NCBI GenBank assembly: GCA_963565915.1
Contig: OY751493.1
Span: 310,001-374,000 of the forward strand
Direction: 5' to 3'
DNA: 64,000 nt
From: Entoloma clypeatum
Lineage: Eukaryota; Basidiomycota; Agaricomycetes; Agaricales; Entolomataceae
Shown: positions 44,980 through 57,200 of the stretch, piece by piece
Numbering within the stretch: the stretch's first letter is position 1
Layout of the letters: the number at the start of each line of letters is the position of its first letter
Program-made: the position numbers and the translations under genes
Notes under the pieces: generated by a model
Told to the model about the DNA's origin: nothing
The model's input: the letters and a program-made list of their open reading frames with translations, nothing else
Databases searched by the model: none

Positions 44980-45723
44980 AGGGTATAACATGGTGAAAAG
45001 AGCGAAAATGTATGTACTCACCTTTGGTACATATCATTATCTTATGCCCCAAAATTGGTCAGGGCACCCATGTAGGCCTATTCTATGGTATAAATAGGTC
45101 TCCAAGCGTCGGTAGTACAAGGTTTTCAATGAGTAGATCAGGTAGGAAAGTGTAGAAGATGATATGTACATCAAAAATACATATTTCACACATAGCATTA
45201 GTATCTCATGGTAGATAAATATATAGAGACTTGTAGGGGCTGTCTCAGATGCATATATACCCATAGCAAAAGACCCCAAAGAGATATGTGGAGCGTGGAA
45301 GACAGGAGATAAGATTTTGTCTGAAATGCACTTCAGGATAGCATGCCCATAACAATCATTGTGTTCCAAACATGTTTTCGGGACTGAATCATGTCTCCCA
45401 CCTTCCACACTCCACATATCTCTTTGGGGTCTTTTGCTATGGGTATATATGCATGGGAGACAGCCCCTACAAGTCTCTATATATTTATCTACCATGAGAT
45501 ACTAATGCTATGTGTGAAATATGTATTTTTGATGTACATATCATCTTCTACACTTTCCTACCTGATCTACTCATTGAAAACCTTGTACTACCGACGCTTG
45601 GAGACCTATTTATACCATAGAATAGGCCTACATAGGTGCCCTGACCAATTTTGGGGCATAAGATAATGATATGTACCAAAGGTGAGTACATACATTTTCG
45701 CTCTTTTCACCATGTTATACCCT
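44980..45723. mobile_element. Foldback element: 328-bp inverted arms
   Basis: Arms 44980-45307 and 45396-45723 are nearly perfect reverse complements around a spacer of about 88 bp. Ends read AGGGTATAACATGG and its complement. The two mirror ORFs (minus 45037-45495, plus 45391-45666) translate to almost the same peptide only because of the inverted repeat, so neither is called a gene. A transcript would form a long hairpin. Confidence 0.85.
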
Positions 45724-46697
45724 CCCCTATACACCTATATACTCTATAACTAACACACATGTAACACCTTGGATGGGGAGGCCAGTATCTCAAGAAGAGG
45801 TATGTGCTCCTCCTCATTCCCCAGTCCCTGACCGCTTTTTTAGCTTATTCACTCATCTCTGCCCAAGGGGGTTAGTTGGAAATCAGTCATAGTATATCAT
45901 ACTATGTATTAGAGTATGTATACATGTATATAGGTGATAGTATAGATATGTAGGTGAGGGGAGTGGGGTGGTGTTGATCTTACATGTATGTAGAGATGTA
46001 TCATAGACTACCTATGCCATTACCTAGTGTGTATATACTCATACAATGGTGGGGGGTGAAGTCCGAGGCATAGGAGGGCAGGGGGAGGTGTTGGGAAGGT
46101 GTGAGGATGAGGAGAGGTGGCGGGGAGGGGCGTGGGAGTCCGACGAAACATCGTTCGTTGTGTCGCGGAGGCCGTGAGAGACGGTGGGAACGGGTCCTAG
46201 GCATCGTTGATGGGGATTGATTGATGGGCGGGGTTTCTCCGAGGTGATGTGTTGACAAGTCACTGATGCCAAACAAACATCGGGTGATGTGAGGGACTTG
46301 GTGAGGTTGGCCAGAGCTGGAGCGATAGTTTCCGCTGGTGTCGAGGATAAGAGCAAACAAGCCTAATATAACTGGTTGAGGCACCAGATCAACCAGTATT
46401 ATAAGACTAGGTTTGTGGGAAGATCAGGTGCGAATTGATTGAAATGCTACAGTAATTGTCACATTGAATGAGACATGTTCCCATGATCAAGGGGGGATCC
46501 GGCACACTGTGGAAAACACGACTTTGCCGGCCCTTACCAGTCGCACGTGATGGGCACGTGGTTGCATGTTCAATAATTCTCCCCACACAGGATCGGCCAT
46601 TGTCTGAACGTAGATTACTTAGTGGCCCATCAAACAATAAACTGGTATAAAGTAATTTCAAGAACTCGAGGTAAGCCCCAACAATTCTCCACCACCC
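45724..46697. other. Foldback element to FunK1 copy 3
   Basis: AT-rich with TATA-like repeats (45880-46030), then GC-rich sequence without a supported gene. From about 46440 it matches the upstream region of FunK1 copies 1/2, lacking their segment corresponding to about 11605-11765, and includes TATAAAGTA near 46647. Confidence 0.5.
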
Positions 46698-49138
46698 ATG
46701 GACTCAATCTCAATCAATAGTTCTCCACCAAAAGCAGCGACCTTGAGCGGCTACGAAGCGAGCGTACCGAGTGCTGAGGGAACCCGCCGAAGAATGGCTG
46801 AATCCCTTCGACGTCTTTGGGTGGGACCCATGCCCGTACAGCAGTTCCTCGACGATTTCTTGCCGCCGGCCACCGAGCCGACGCCGAACGTCCCCCCCAA
46901 CGCTTTCGACGCGGTTCCAAAAACATCGAACGAGAAGCACATGTATCCGCACTTCGTGAGACCGTTTTTATCCGCCAAGTGTTTTGGCCAACCGTGGTTC
47001 TATTCATCCACTCATTGCAGATCAAACTGGTCAGCGAAGACCACGGACTCATCCCTGGCTTCCAGTTGGTTAACACCGCAGACTACCCGGACCACGACTC
47101 CTACAAGGGCCACAAAATCAAGCCCGACCCAGTCATGTACCTGGACACCGTGAACACCGACGAAAAGAAGACGCAGTTCGGGGAGCTCGAACTCCATCTG
47201 GAATTCAAGCCCGACGATTCGTCCGATCCGTTCCGGGATCCTGACTCCGATGCCCATGCCACCACCACGCCCGAGGAACTCGCCTCCTGGGTGTTCGAGA
47301 ACGACAACAGCCACAAGCGAACCGAATGCCGCGGACAGCTCGCCAGCTATGCCACCGAGTGGTGCACGCGCCAGCACCGCCTCTTTGCATTCACCATCTT
47401 CATAGGCGGCACCACCGCCCGGTTTATCCGGTGGGACCGCGCCGGCGCTATGGTCTCGCGCAGCTTCAAGTACCGCGAAGAAGGCCGCTATCTCGTCGAA
47501 TTCCTCTGGCGGTTCGTACATCTGGACGCCGCCCATCGTGGGCGTGATCCCACCGTGCGCGCGGCGACGCCTGCAGAGTTCACACTTGCAGAGGAGTTCC
47601 TTGCGGAGTATCAGAACAGCAGGGCACGTCCTGTCATCGTGATGAAGGTGTGGGACGATAAATGGGAAGAGGAGCGGGAGTTCATCGCGTGGGGATGCAT
47701 GGCCGATGCCCGCTCTTTGACTGGGCGCGCAACGCGTGCGTACCCAGTCTATGAAATGAAAACTGGGAGAAAGTACTTTCTGAAGGATACGTGGCGCGCG
47801 CGCGGCCTCGAAAAGGAGTCCGAGATCCTGGACGAGCTTCGGGAACATGGTGTTGAACACGTTCCGAAGTTTGTCTGTGGCGGCGACGTTTTGGGCCAAT
47901 GTACACGGACGAATGTCTACGTTCCTTGTGTCTACGACGACGACGACGACGGCGAGGACGCGGATATGTCCATCGTTCCAGTCAGCAACGCCTGGCTATG
48001 CGGCTCTGACTGGAAACGCTTCTCACAACGCTTCCATCATCGGCTTGTCGTCGATCTGATTGGCAAGCATCTCGAAACCTTCAAGAACTCGAAACAGATG
48101 ACCCAGGTGGTGTATGATGCCTATATAGGTATGAACCTTTTACTCTCGGGTTTTTCCTCCGTCGTTCATGTCGTTTCCCCCCAAATAGCGCACCAACAAG
48201 CTTACGAGAGATGTGGTATTATACATCGGGACATCAGCGCCAGAAATATTTTGATCGACGAGCACGGTAGAGGTATCCTCAACGACTGGGATCTCGCCAG
48301 ACATGAAGCTCGTATGAAGACGAAAGGGCCACGGCGTCACGAACGAACTGTCTGTCTACTTTTCTCCCCAAGTACTGCGTTGGCTCTCAATTTTTGATCG
48401 CCTGCCTATTCACAGGGTACCTGGACTTTCATGTCTACGCTCTCTTTACTGCAGCCACATCGCCTTCACACCATCCAAGACGACATGGAATCTTTCGTTC
48501 TCATCATCCTCTACATCGGCTTGCGGTATTTAGAACACAACAAGCAGAAAATCGTCCGACACATCATCCAAAGCGTCTTTGACCACGAGTTCGTCGATGA
48601 AGATGGCACCAGACACGGTGGTCAAAATAAGAAGGGCATGTTCCTCTCGCGGGCACACGTTGAGGAAGATCTTGCTTTTACAAATCCCTTGCTCACCACC
48701 TGGATCAAATTCGCCTTCGCTGCGGTGAAGCAATGGCTTCAAATCCATCTTCCATCATCAACATCATCATCATCATCATCGTCCCAACCAGAGGTCGAGA
48801 CATCGTTGGCCTCATTGATGGTACTCAATGAAGCAGCCGAACCGCCAGCACCTTCACCCGAGAACGTCACCCTTCGCAACCACGCTAAAATGGCGCAAGC
48901 TTTTGATTTGATCCTACGTGCTAGTGCATGGCCAGTCGACGACGTACCGATTGACGCCCTCGACAGGGAACCGACCATGCTCATGTTGGTGCCCGTTCGA
49001 CCCAAGAAACGGTCTCGCGGAAGTACCCAGTCTTTGGCAGACGACGAGGGCTCTTCAAGTCATTCGAGGAAAAGGAACAGGACAATTGAGTATGTCCCTA
49101 GCTCTCTTCGACATAGTACGACGGGAAGCGGTGTTTGA
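46698..49138 (+). CDS. FunK1-type protein kinase, copy 3 (diverged C-terminal segment)
   Basis: Paralogue of copy 1 with the same four-exon structure; about 749 residues. N-terminus and kinase part differ by only a few residues (for example EIKTGRKY to EMKTGRKY, GMKLL to GMNLL in an intron). The catalytic loop HRDISARNILID and NDWDLAR are intact. From about 48661 to 48955 the sequence is unrelated or strongly diverged from copy 1: LAFTNPLLTTWIKFAFAAVK, a poly-Ser run, then ENVTLRNHAKMAQAFDLIL replaces the KKKKSFARR region. Near-identity then resumes at IDALDREPTMLMLVPVRPKK. An extra T at about 48361 lies in the third intron and is harmless. Real, independent copy. Confidence 0.9.
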
Positions 49139-49490
49139 TACATCATGGTTTTTCCTTTTTTCTTCCACTTTCTCCATCGCGTAGTATCGCCGTGATCTAC
49201 TTTGTACATATAAATTATCCCATACTTATCATACGTTCCTTTTGGTCGCACTGGCAATTTCTTCGTGGATGAACATCCCAACTTGCGACCCCTCACCAAC
49301 CCCTTGTGTTAAGCGCAGCAGAGGGAATGCCGGAATGAGGGTGTGTGCTTGAACAAAAAATATACATTTGTAATCACGTTGGACTATTTTACAAAAATAC
49401 ATCCAAAATCTTTGCGCTTCCCTTTCTCTAATCGAGCCATGGCGATCGATCACTTCTTGTTCCTGGAACTCAAATCTTTACTTCTTCAAC
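49139..49490. other. Intergenic between convergent FunK1 copy 3 and AAA ATPase gene
   Basis: The first part shares the 3' flank seen after FunK1 copy 2 (CGTAGTATCGCCGTGATC). No gene seen. Confidence 0.5.
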
Positions 49491-52282
49491 TTAGCACCTA
49501 CCCAATCCCGAGCAGGCTCGCCCGCCACCACCACCACCACATGTTCCCCCCTCCTTCCTCATCCCCTCAAACTCCCTCTGAAACCCTTCCAACGCATCCA
49601 AAGTCTCCACAAAATGTCGATACCCAACACCACCACCACCACTCCCACCCTCCGCCTCCCCCCTCCCCACCGCCAAACTCTGCGCCGTCCTCGCCGCATT
49701 CTTAATCTGACGACCATTCACAGCCCTCCTAGCCAGCTCCGCAATCTGTTCCTTGCTGATTTCCGAGGCGGGTATCCCGAGCATCCTGATGAAGGCCGTC
49801 CAGACCTGTTCCTTGGACGATTGGGTGAGCTCTTGGAAGTGGAGCGCGACGTGGATGCGGGAGAGGAAGGCTTCGTCGAATGCTTGGACGCGGTTCGTGG
49901 TGAGGAAGAGGATTCCGCGATAGTATTCGACATGTCGGAGGCTTTTGGGAGGGGGGCGAGAGGGGGCGGGGGAAGGTCAGCGCTCTTTTACCAAAAAAAA
50001 AAAAAGTGGGGGGGAAGGTTGACGACGTACAAGACGGCTACCATGGCATTGCGCTCCAGCTCATGGAGAGAGCGTTGCTCAAGGAAGACATCAGCCTGGG
50101 GGAGGGGGGGGGAGAGAGAGATCATGCTTTTTATGAATATCTTATAGGTATAGGAAAGACGGTAGACGACCCAAACCTCATCGATCAAGACAATAGCTTT
50201 CCAAGCCGTCGCAACGTCGAAGATCCGTTCCAACGCCACATCCAGGTCTGCAGCTTTCGTCCCGAGATCACCACCCCCGATGAGGTAGAGCGGCTTGCGG
50301 ACATGCTCGCTCGTCGCTTCCGCAGAGAACGTTTTGCCGACACCCGGGGGCCCGAAGAGGTTGACGACGAGACCGTGTCCCTTCCCTTTGATGAAGTCGT
50401 CGAACCCTAACCCGCGGTGGTGGGCCTCAACAAGTGACTGAAGGAGCTGCTTCCGTCCCGGAGGAAGAACGAGGTTCTCGAAAGCGTCGCTGTTCCACTC
50501 AATTTCTTGGATCTTTTCGACGTCGAACTCCACTAGATTGCCCCCCCGCATATTGCTCAAGGAAACGAGGGAGGGGAGAAAAGAAAACACTCACGCCAGA
50601 TTTTGTCGGTCAGGCTGAAACCAAAGACAACGGTAGACGTCAGAAGGAGATCTTCATCGGTGAGTTCGAGATTGTCTACATCGTCCCCTCCGTCGTTCGT
50701 GTTTACCAAAAGGCCTATCGTCCCTTGAGCACCACACATAGAACATTATCATCAGTGAACTTACCATTCGCGTACGCCCCTGGAGTATCGGAAACGACAG
50801 GGGGAGCTGACGGACGGATGAGTCGTCCGTTGGGGTCATAATATTGCAGAACTTCGTCATTGTAATTCTCAGGTTCTACGTTCGAGAGGGGCTTTGGAAC
50901 TTGATGGTTGGGATTAAGACGGCGGAAGGTTGCTGATTGTTTGAAACACAGGACTGGATCAGATATCTTGGAAATAACTTAGACGACCCAGTTCGAACTC
51001 ACCTCGATCAATCATGATTCTTCCCTTGACCTAAAGTCGATCCTTCGTTAGCGAGGAAACAACCTCATGACATTCACTTACATTGTGTTTGACGACCTTA
51101 TCTGCAACAGCCCGGACAGCGGCCGTCCCATCATACTGCCTATGGTGGACTCCAATGAGATCGACCCACTTATTTCCCCTCCTCAAAACCGTCTCGCGAA
51201 GTCTCGCCTCATCAGGATGGTATACAAGGGGGTATGCATCCAAGCTCTGGATTTTCACAGTTCCCGTGAAGCACTTGATCAACATCAACGTCTCCACCCT
51301 TCCAACCCCACTTGACGTTTTACCAACGGTCTTATCCACGAGATCGACGCTTTCGAACGCCAACTGATACACCGCTTTCCCACCCGCAGCGGTGCGCTGC
51401 GCAGAGACGAGCTTGAATAGACGCGGGGACCCGGTCATGGCGCATTTGGTGACGAAAATGGTGCGGGGTACCAGGATAGCGAAGAGGAGGTCGAAGGTGA
51501 TCTCGGAATGCGATGTGAGCCTCTGGATTTTTGCGAGGGTGGTGCGGTAGTCTGTTGCGAGAGAGGACAGGAGAAGATTGACGGTGGCGTGGAGGTGCTT
51601 GTCCGCGGCCGATTTGGTTTTCTTTTCGGCAATGGCTTGTCGATATCTCTCGAATTCGGGGAAGAAGGTGAGGAACATGTCGGGCTCGAGCTACAGTGAA
51701 TGCATGAGGAACGAGCCACTTGACATGATGAGATGATTTGCGAACCTCGAGAGGATCAGAGTTCCAAGAGACGCCAGGCCATGATATGATCACGTCTTTA
51801 CAGGCTTTGAGGAGATAGTCGCTCTTGACCACGATTTTGAAGATTGGTTCATGATTCTCTTGCCGAGGAATCTTCCGGACAATCCTGTAATTGGGAAGCA
51901 ACTGAGCTATTGCTTGGTTGTCGAAGAGACTGGGATCTTACACGAAAGCGTAGTCCTTCCAGGGATCGTTTGTACCACTGGAGTGTAGGATCGGAATGGT
52001 TTCAACTGTGATGTTGGAACTCATGTTCTGCTCATATTCCGCTTAAGCCATCACTCTTCTTTTTAAATCAAGTATCCTTACGCGGTATTTCCATGCCCTA
52101 GCCCAGCGACTGTAGTAATGATCCACGCGTTTAACTTTGAGTGACGGGACAGGCAAAGGCTCTTCTCTGGCGAGGATTGTCGGGGCGACTTCGGATTCAT
52201 TGTCGAGGGGTTCTTCATTGACACTGGAGACCTGCGAGGTGGAGGATGACTTGACGAGATATGATGATAAGCGACGGTGCAT
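49491..52282 (-). CDS. AAA-family ATPase with large N-terminal domain
   Basis: P-loop ATPase of a type common in Agaricomycetes: a long N-terminal region of unknown function followed by one AAA module. Start ATG 52282 (MHRRLSSYLVKSSSTSQVSS); exon 1 ends WKYR at a GTAAG donor. N-terminal region: ITVETIPILHSSGTNDPWKD, LEPDMFLTFFPEFERYRQAI, YRTTLAKIQRLTSHSEITFD, WVDLIGVHHRQYDGTA. AAA core: Walker A FGPPGVGKTFSAEA, sensor-like LYLIGGGDLG, Walker B IVLIDE|ADVFLEQRS split by an intron, ERNAMVAV, then the arginine-finger region (AFDEAFLSRIHVALHFQEL) and lid LARRAVNGRQIKNAARTAQS. Gly-rich C-terminus, stop near 49491. About ten exons. Substrate and location unknown; no signal peptide or membrane segment seen. 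Confidence 0.85.
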
Positions 52283-52880
52283 GTCGGAAGCTAAGCTAAA
52301 AAAGCTCGATCAGCTGAGTCGAGGGTATACGCAGTCCTCGACACCGCCTCGTCAACAACGGCAAATCCATTTCAGGACCCGCGGTTCCGTTTGACTCGCT
52401 GTCTATCCCATGACTCCATGAGGAATGTTGGACGCCATACTTGGGCATTCCGTCACCTATAGGAGTCAAAACTATGCATTTTCACTGCCCAAGGCGCATT
52501 TTGGAGCTTAGTCACTTTGGACAGGCTTCAGCTGGAAAGCCCTCAGTAAGTACTTACCACTGGGAAAGCGTTGGGGAACTGCTTTAGGGCGGCGCTTCGT
52601 GTGAGGAAGTGTGTGTAACTCCGCTTACGCCACGTGATCTAAGGAGTTTACGAGAAATCGTCTTTCCAGGCGGGCACCGCCAAATTTTTCGTGCACACAC
52701 CTATCGCGCTTAGTTACCGGTTTGATCACCGTTGGTTGATCTTATTTGTTTGTTGCTGGCTCCTAAACCATCCCCTCGACAAGCTTGAACGTGTTCGCTA
52801 TGCTATATATGTATTACCTCATTGTTTGGTTCATCCTTAACACGTGCACTACAAACAAACCTCAAAATGTGAACAAGCTT
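52283..52880. other. Upstream of the AAA ATPase gene
   Basis: Promoter side of the ATPase gene. 52745-52880 holds a degenerate direct copy of the inverted-repeat arm that starts near 52890 (GGCTCCTAAACCATCC then GTTCATCC...ACAAAC). No ORF with motifs. Confidence 0.45.
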
Positions 52881-52889
52881 GTGAGAGGC

Positions 52890-53778
52890 CAGGCTCCTGA
52901 ACCATCCGCTCGAGGAGAAGGAAGGATGCGCCATATCTTATCTGAGTATGACTAATTTATTTGTTCATCCAAATATTTATGCGTACAAACAAAAGTGAAC
53001 ACAACCTTCCCCATGAGCGGCTGGCAAACTTGTCAATCACATGACTTTTGGACATCATGGAGAACAATGCAAACCTCTGCAACAACATGGTAAACTGATG
53101 TTGAGAACTCAGCAACAATAGCAATTCTGTTGTCATGGGTTCACTGTCATCATAATAAATATGAGGAGGACTCAAACATGAGATCTCATGATGATGGCTC
53201 TGCTGGGAATCAAACCCAGGCTCACTTGAATCTCGAGCAAGGGTGTTAACCACTACACCACAGGGCCTTCGTTCTATCATGTTGGTTTCTCCAACAACCT
53301 ATCCTAGGGCTTATTCTTTCTCTCACATAACTCAATAGTCATTTGATTCAGTGTCACCATCAGAGTCAGAAAGTGACACTAGCTCATATCAAAGGTCTCT
53401 TTATTGGCATTCTGGGCACTAACTGCAATTGCTGGCAGTTGCGCATCCTGACATTGTGTTAAGGTTTGATAATATCCCTCAGGTAGAGAATGAGATGATG
53501 GTGACACTGAATCAAATGACTACTTTATTGAGTTACACAAGAGAAAAAATAAGCCCTAGGATAGGTTTACCATGTTGTTGCAGAAGTTTGCATTGTTCTC
53601 TGTGATGTCTGAAAGTCATGTGATTGACAAGTTTGCCAGCTGCTCATGGGGGAGGTTGGACATTCAGTTTTGTTTGTATGCATAAATATTTGGATGAACA
53701 AATAAATTAGTCATACTTGGATAAGATATGGCACATCCTTTCTCCCCCTCGAGCAGATAGTTCAGGAGCCTGGTGAGG
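52890..53778. repeat. Imperfect inverted repeat (foldback)
   Basis: The left arm (about 52890-53095 plus 53299-53376) is the reverse complement of the right arm (about 53483-53778) at roughly 90%. Examples: CTCGAGGAGAAGGAAGG versus CCTTTCTCCCCCTCGAG, and ATTTGTTCATCCAAATAT versus ATATTTGGATGAACAAAT. The left arm is longer because of an insertion of about 204 bp. Loop about 53377-53482. Confidence 0.78.
53096..53298 (-). mobile_element. SINE-like insertion with tRNA-derived head
   Basis: Absent from the mirror arm, so inserted after the inverted repeat formed. On the minus strand 53267-53196 resembles a tRNA: acceptor GGCCCTG/CAGAGCC with one mismatch, A-box-like GTGGTGTAGTGGTTAAC, T arm CTGGGTTTGATTCCCAG. 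The anticodon loop is not functional. Tail toward 53096 without a long poly-A. No clear target duplication. Confidence 0.62.
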
Positions 53779-54164
53779 GGCTGGCAAATGATTAGGCTCA
53801 CATAAGCACCTCATGCGGAACACGTGAGGGGCTTATATCAAGATCAGCGTTTCATTGGGGCAGTGTAAATGTTTGGCTATTCTCTTCCTACAAGATCAGA
53901 ACATTATTGAAAGCATGCACTTATATGAGAATACATCATCCTCAGGCTCTTGTCTATCGATCTGTGTGACTAAAATATTAAGAAGTTGAGGAGGAATGAA
54001 TAGAAAAAGGCTATAAGATAACACCAACATATCTATAGAAGTTATTGATAACTTAAGCTATGTAATAGACACTGTTTCAAAACAATCTAATGACATTCAC
54101 TGATGGACATTGCTACATTACATGGTAGACTTTGATACAAGACCATCCACGCTGACATGTGGTA
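53779..54164. other. Between inverted repeat and LINE tail
   Basis: AT-rich sequence; no gene or recognisable repeat. Confidence 0.4.
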
Positions 54165-56528
54165 TTTTTTTTTTTTTTTTTTTTGTTCAACAATTTATAT
54201 AGCAGTATACTAAGGGTACAATCTGCTTGACATAGACTAAACTACATCAATCTGAGGATCTACATACACATGAAGAACAAGCGGCGCAAAGCTCCGTCGA
54301 GCTGATAAGTCCTCGCGCCAGGATGGGGGAGTCTGTTGTAAACAAACACATTAGTATGCACGCCTGAATATTTGGCAGTGCGATACAGGAGCACTCCAAC
54401 CTTGCGAGGTTGGCCGTTGACGGCGCTGGGTGGTGTCTGCGCCCTACCCACCAAAGAAGCGCCTGTGCGGTTCTTGCCCTTCGATCATGTTCGCTTGCCA
54501 GAGTGGGCTGCACCCCTTTGTACCCAGCGCACTACCACACGACTACCGCCAACGGTTGTGTTGGGTGTTGGACGATCCCTAAAGGCAAAGGCCCCTGGGT
54601 TGTCCATAATGAATTTCCCGAAGACGTCCCAGATGGGAGTGTTCCTCGAGAAGGTGGGCATGTCTGGGGCCTGGTGGGGTGGTGCAGACATTTGTAGAAT
54701 ACATGGGTGAAGTCCTCGACGGACCCCAATCCACAGTCACATTGTTCAAATTTGTCACCAATACTGAACCTATGTCTATAGTGGCCAATTGGAGTGTGAC
54801 TGGTGAGGCTGCGAACCATTTGTGCCGTGAGGGATTGGGAGTGGCCCACATCCTTAAGCCATGTGCTGCCCTTGAGGTGGGATGGCTTCATTCGTTTGGC
54901 CCGAGCATGATCTTGGCGTCTGATGCACTATCTCAGGAATTGGTAGTGACGGCCAACGTACTTCAGGAACTGGTACAAGTTGTTCCAATCGCCAAGCATG
55001 TTGTCCGTGAACTGCTTTGTGTTGAAGTCAAGGGATCTGGAGGCAGACTCACCACACTCGATGCATATTGAGGAGGCAAAGTTGTGCACTGCACGATGTG
55101 GTTCGAAGCCATGGTCTGAGCAATCAGGGACATGGTGGAAGAAGACCTTGGATTTCAGACCGGGTTCCTCAAACCAAGGGACTAGGTTGCTGATGATGGC
55201 AAGCGCAGTTGCCTATGAGGAGTGGAGGTCCAGATCTGTGGCACAACGGATGGCGTTGACAGAGTTGGTGAATATGTGGATTTCTTCCAGTTGAGAAAGA
55301 CCCCCTAGCAGACTGACCAGGTTGGAGAACCCGTGTCCGATGGCTAAGGTTTCAGTGTCGTCAGAGACTGCAAGGCCGCCAGCCGCCCAGTCTTTGTTGA
55401 TGGAGTACCATGGTCGCTTTGAGGGATCTTCCTCATTGCAGGCCATGACAGTCATGTGTTGTGGTGCAAGAGAGTGCATATGGACATGGTTTCTGCAGGA
55501 GAGCTTCTTTAGGTGCAGGTGCACCGGAGGCAGACCAGCAAGGGATTCGACCGCCCCTGTGGGGGTGGTACGGAAGGCTCCCAGGATCCACAGGGCTGCG
55601 CACCGCTGGACGCTGGAGATAGACTTGATGACTCCCTTGTTATGGGCACCATCGAAGTTCCATAGGTTAGCACCATACAGGGTGATTGGTAGAATACACG
55701 ATCAGTACAGGGTGCATTTGTGTTTGGGCGTGAGTCCTCGGACTGAGTTTCCCAGAGATAATAAGGCTCCCGTTGCAGAGAAGGCCTTGGTGGCATATCA
55801 TTTTGCGTGCTCAGTGAAGAGTAGCTTTCAATTGAAAAAGAAGCCCAGGTACCTCCAGAAGGTCTTGGGAACAAGAGGGGAGTTGCCAGTGAAGGGCGCG
55901 TATCCTAGGTCAACCAGGGTGTCATCGTCACCATTCTTCCTGGAGAAATGGAATGCCTCCAACTTGGAGTGCTCAAGGACAAGCCCTAGGGCTGTAGTCA
56001 ACTCAAACAGACACTTGTATGCTTTTTTTAGTTTGGCAAGGTTTTCTTTCCACGTCTCGGACTGGACTATGATGGTCCTGTCGTCCATGTAGGAAATGAG
56101 GCTAGCCTGTGATTGTTTGGCGTGGAACATGTACATCAATGGGGCGAGATAGATGGATGATAGCACAGGGGAGAGGGCAGAGCCCTGTCCTATGCCAATG
56201 TCCACAGAAAAAAGATCTGAGAGGTCATCCTCCCAGGCGTATTGAGTCTGTCTATCTATTAAATAGTTGGAGAAGAAGTCCACGACAGTGTCGGGGAATC
56301 CCATTCTATCTAATATGAGCGAGATAACCGAGTGGTTGAGAGAGGGAAAGTAATGTGCCAGGTCAATGGCAACAACACTTGTCTTGAGTTTCCTTGACCA
56401 CCCTGCGCAAATGAGGTGGGTGAGGAATTGTCCGGCGTCTTCAGTGGAGTTCTGTCGAACCCCCCCAAATTGTCCAGGGTGTAGCAGACCGTAGCGGGCG
56501 AGTTCCCACCGGAGTCTGTTAGCGATAG
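54165..56528 (-). mobile_element. Non-LTR retrotransposon (LINE), 5'-truncated and decayed
   Basis: Minus-strand LINE 3' part ending in poly-A (T-run 54165-54184). RT begins at the LTR junction: GQFGGVRQNSTEDAGQFLTH, VVAIDLAHYFPSLNHSVISL, GIGQGSALSPVLSSIYLAPL, SLISYMDDRTIIV (YMDD). Followed by FWRYLGFFFN*KL, with TGA where Arg is usual, CTLY*SCILPI with another TGA, an RNase H-like remnant (EIHIFTNSVNAIRCATD) and a C-terminal TPIGHYRHRF...CDCGLGSVEDFTHVF then YKC, the usual H/CCHC-like tail of RNase H-bearing LINEs. Its 5' side is cut by an LTR at 56529. Confidence 0.85.
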
Positions 56529-57000
56529 TGTTACGGACTCTACGGTATGAGGACCACATCATATCTTTTACTTATCGGCCCGACTCGGCGCCCTCTTACG
56601 AACTTACTATGTCTAATATCTACTTTCGCAACCTTCGATTCCCAGTCTGACTCATTACATTACTTCGTCATCCCCTTTAGTATACTTCGCTCCCGCGCTG
56701 ACTCGCTTTCCGCAGTCAGCTTACTCACTGTACATAGCCTTCCACAGTACTGACTCATCCGCTACTGCCTATAGTCAGTACCTATATAAACCTCTTGTAC
56801 TATAGTAGATTCCTTAGATTTAGCAATCACTTTGCTCTTCGCCTTTCCACTTTCCTGCATACTCTGCCCGAACCTTGGAACGGTTTGTTAAGCATAACAA
56901 GTTGTTAAATCTCGTTAGGTTCGCCCAGAGTGAAGAGAGCAACTACCAGACGAGTCAAGACGTCGCGCTTCTTTGAAGACTTCACCAGTAACCCATTCAG
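56529..57000 (+). mobile_element. 5' LTR and leader of a Gypsy B-family element
   Basis: LTR 56529-56899 (371 bp, TGTTACGGACTC to AAGCATAACA) is in sense on the plus strand, followed by the Gypsy B leader and gag N-terminus (RVKTSRFFEDFTSNPF) until the N gap. It differs from the copy at 38600-38731 by point changes. Inserted in the LINE. Confidence 0.87.
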
Positions 57001-57200
57001 NNNNNNNNNNNNNNNNNNNNNNNNNNNNNNNNNNNNNNNNNNNNNNNNNNNNNNNNNNNNNNNNNNNNNNNNNNNNNNNNNNNNNNNNNNNNNNNNNNNN
57101 NNNNNNNNNNNNNNNNNNNNNNNNNNNNNNNNNNNNNNNNNNNNNNNNNNNNNNNNNNNNNNNNNNNNNNNNNNNNNNNNNNNNNNNNNNNNNNNNNNNN
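57001..57200. other. Assembly gap 2 (200 N)
   Basis: Exactly 200 N. LTR sequence of the same family lies on both sides but in opposite orientation, so the order across it is uncertain. Confidence 0.99.

Noticed and set aside
45037..45666. Two ORFs on opposite strands with nearly the same peptide
   Set aside because: Produced by the inverted arms of the foldback element, not a conserved gene pair.
46001..46384. 127-codon minus-strand ORF between the foldback element and FunK1 copy 3
   Set aside because: Pro/Ser-rich composition only, no start context or homologue pattern I recognise.
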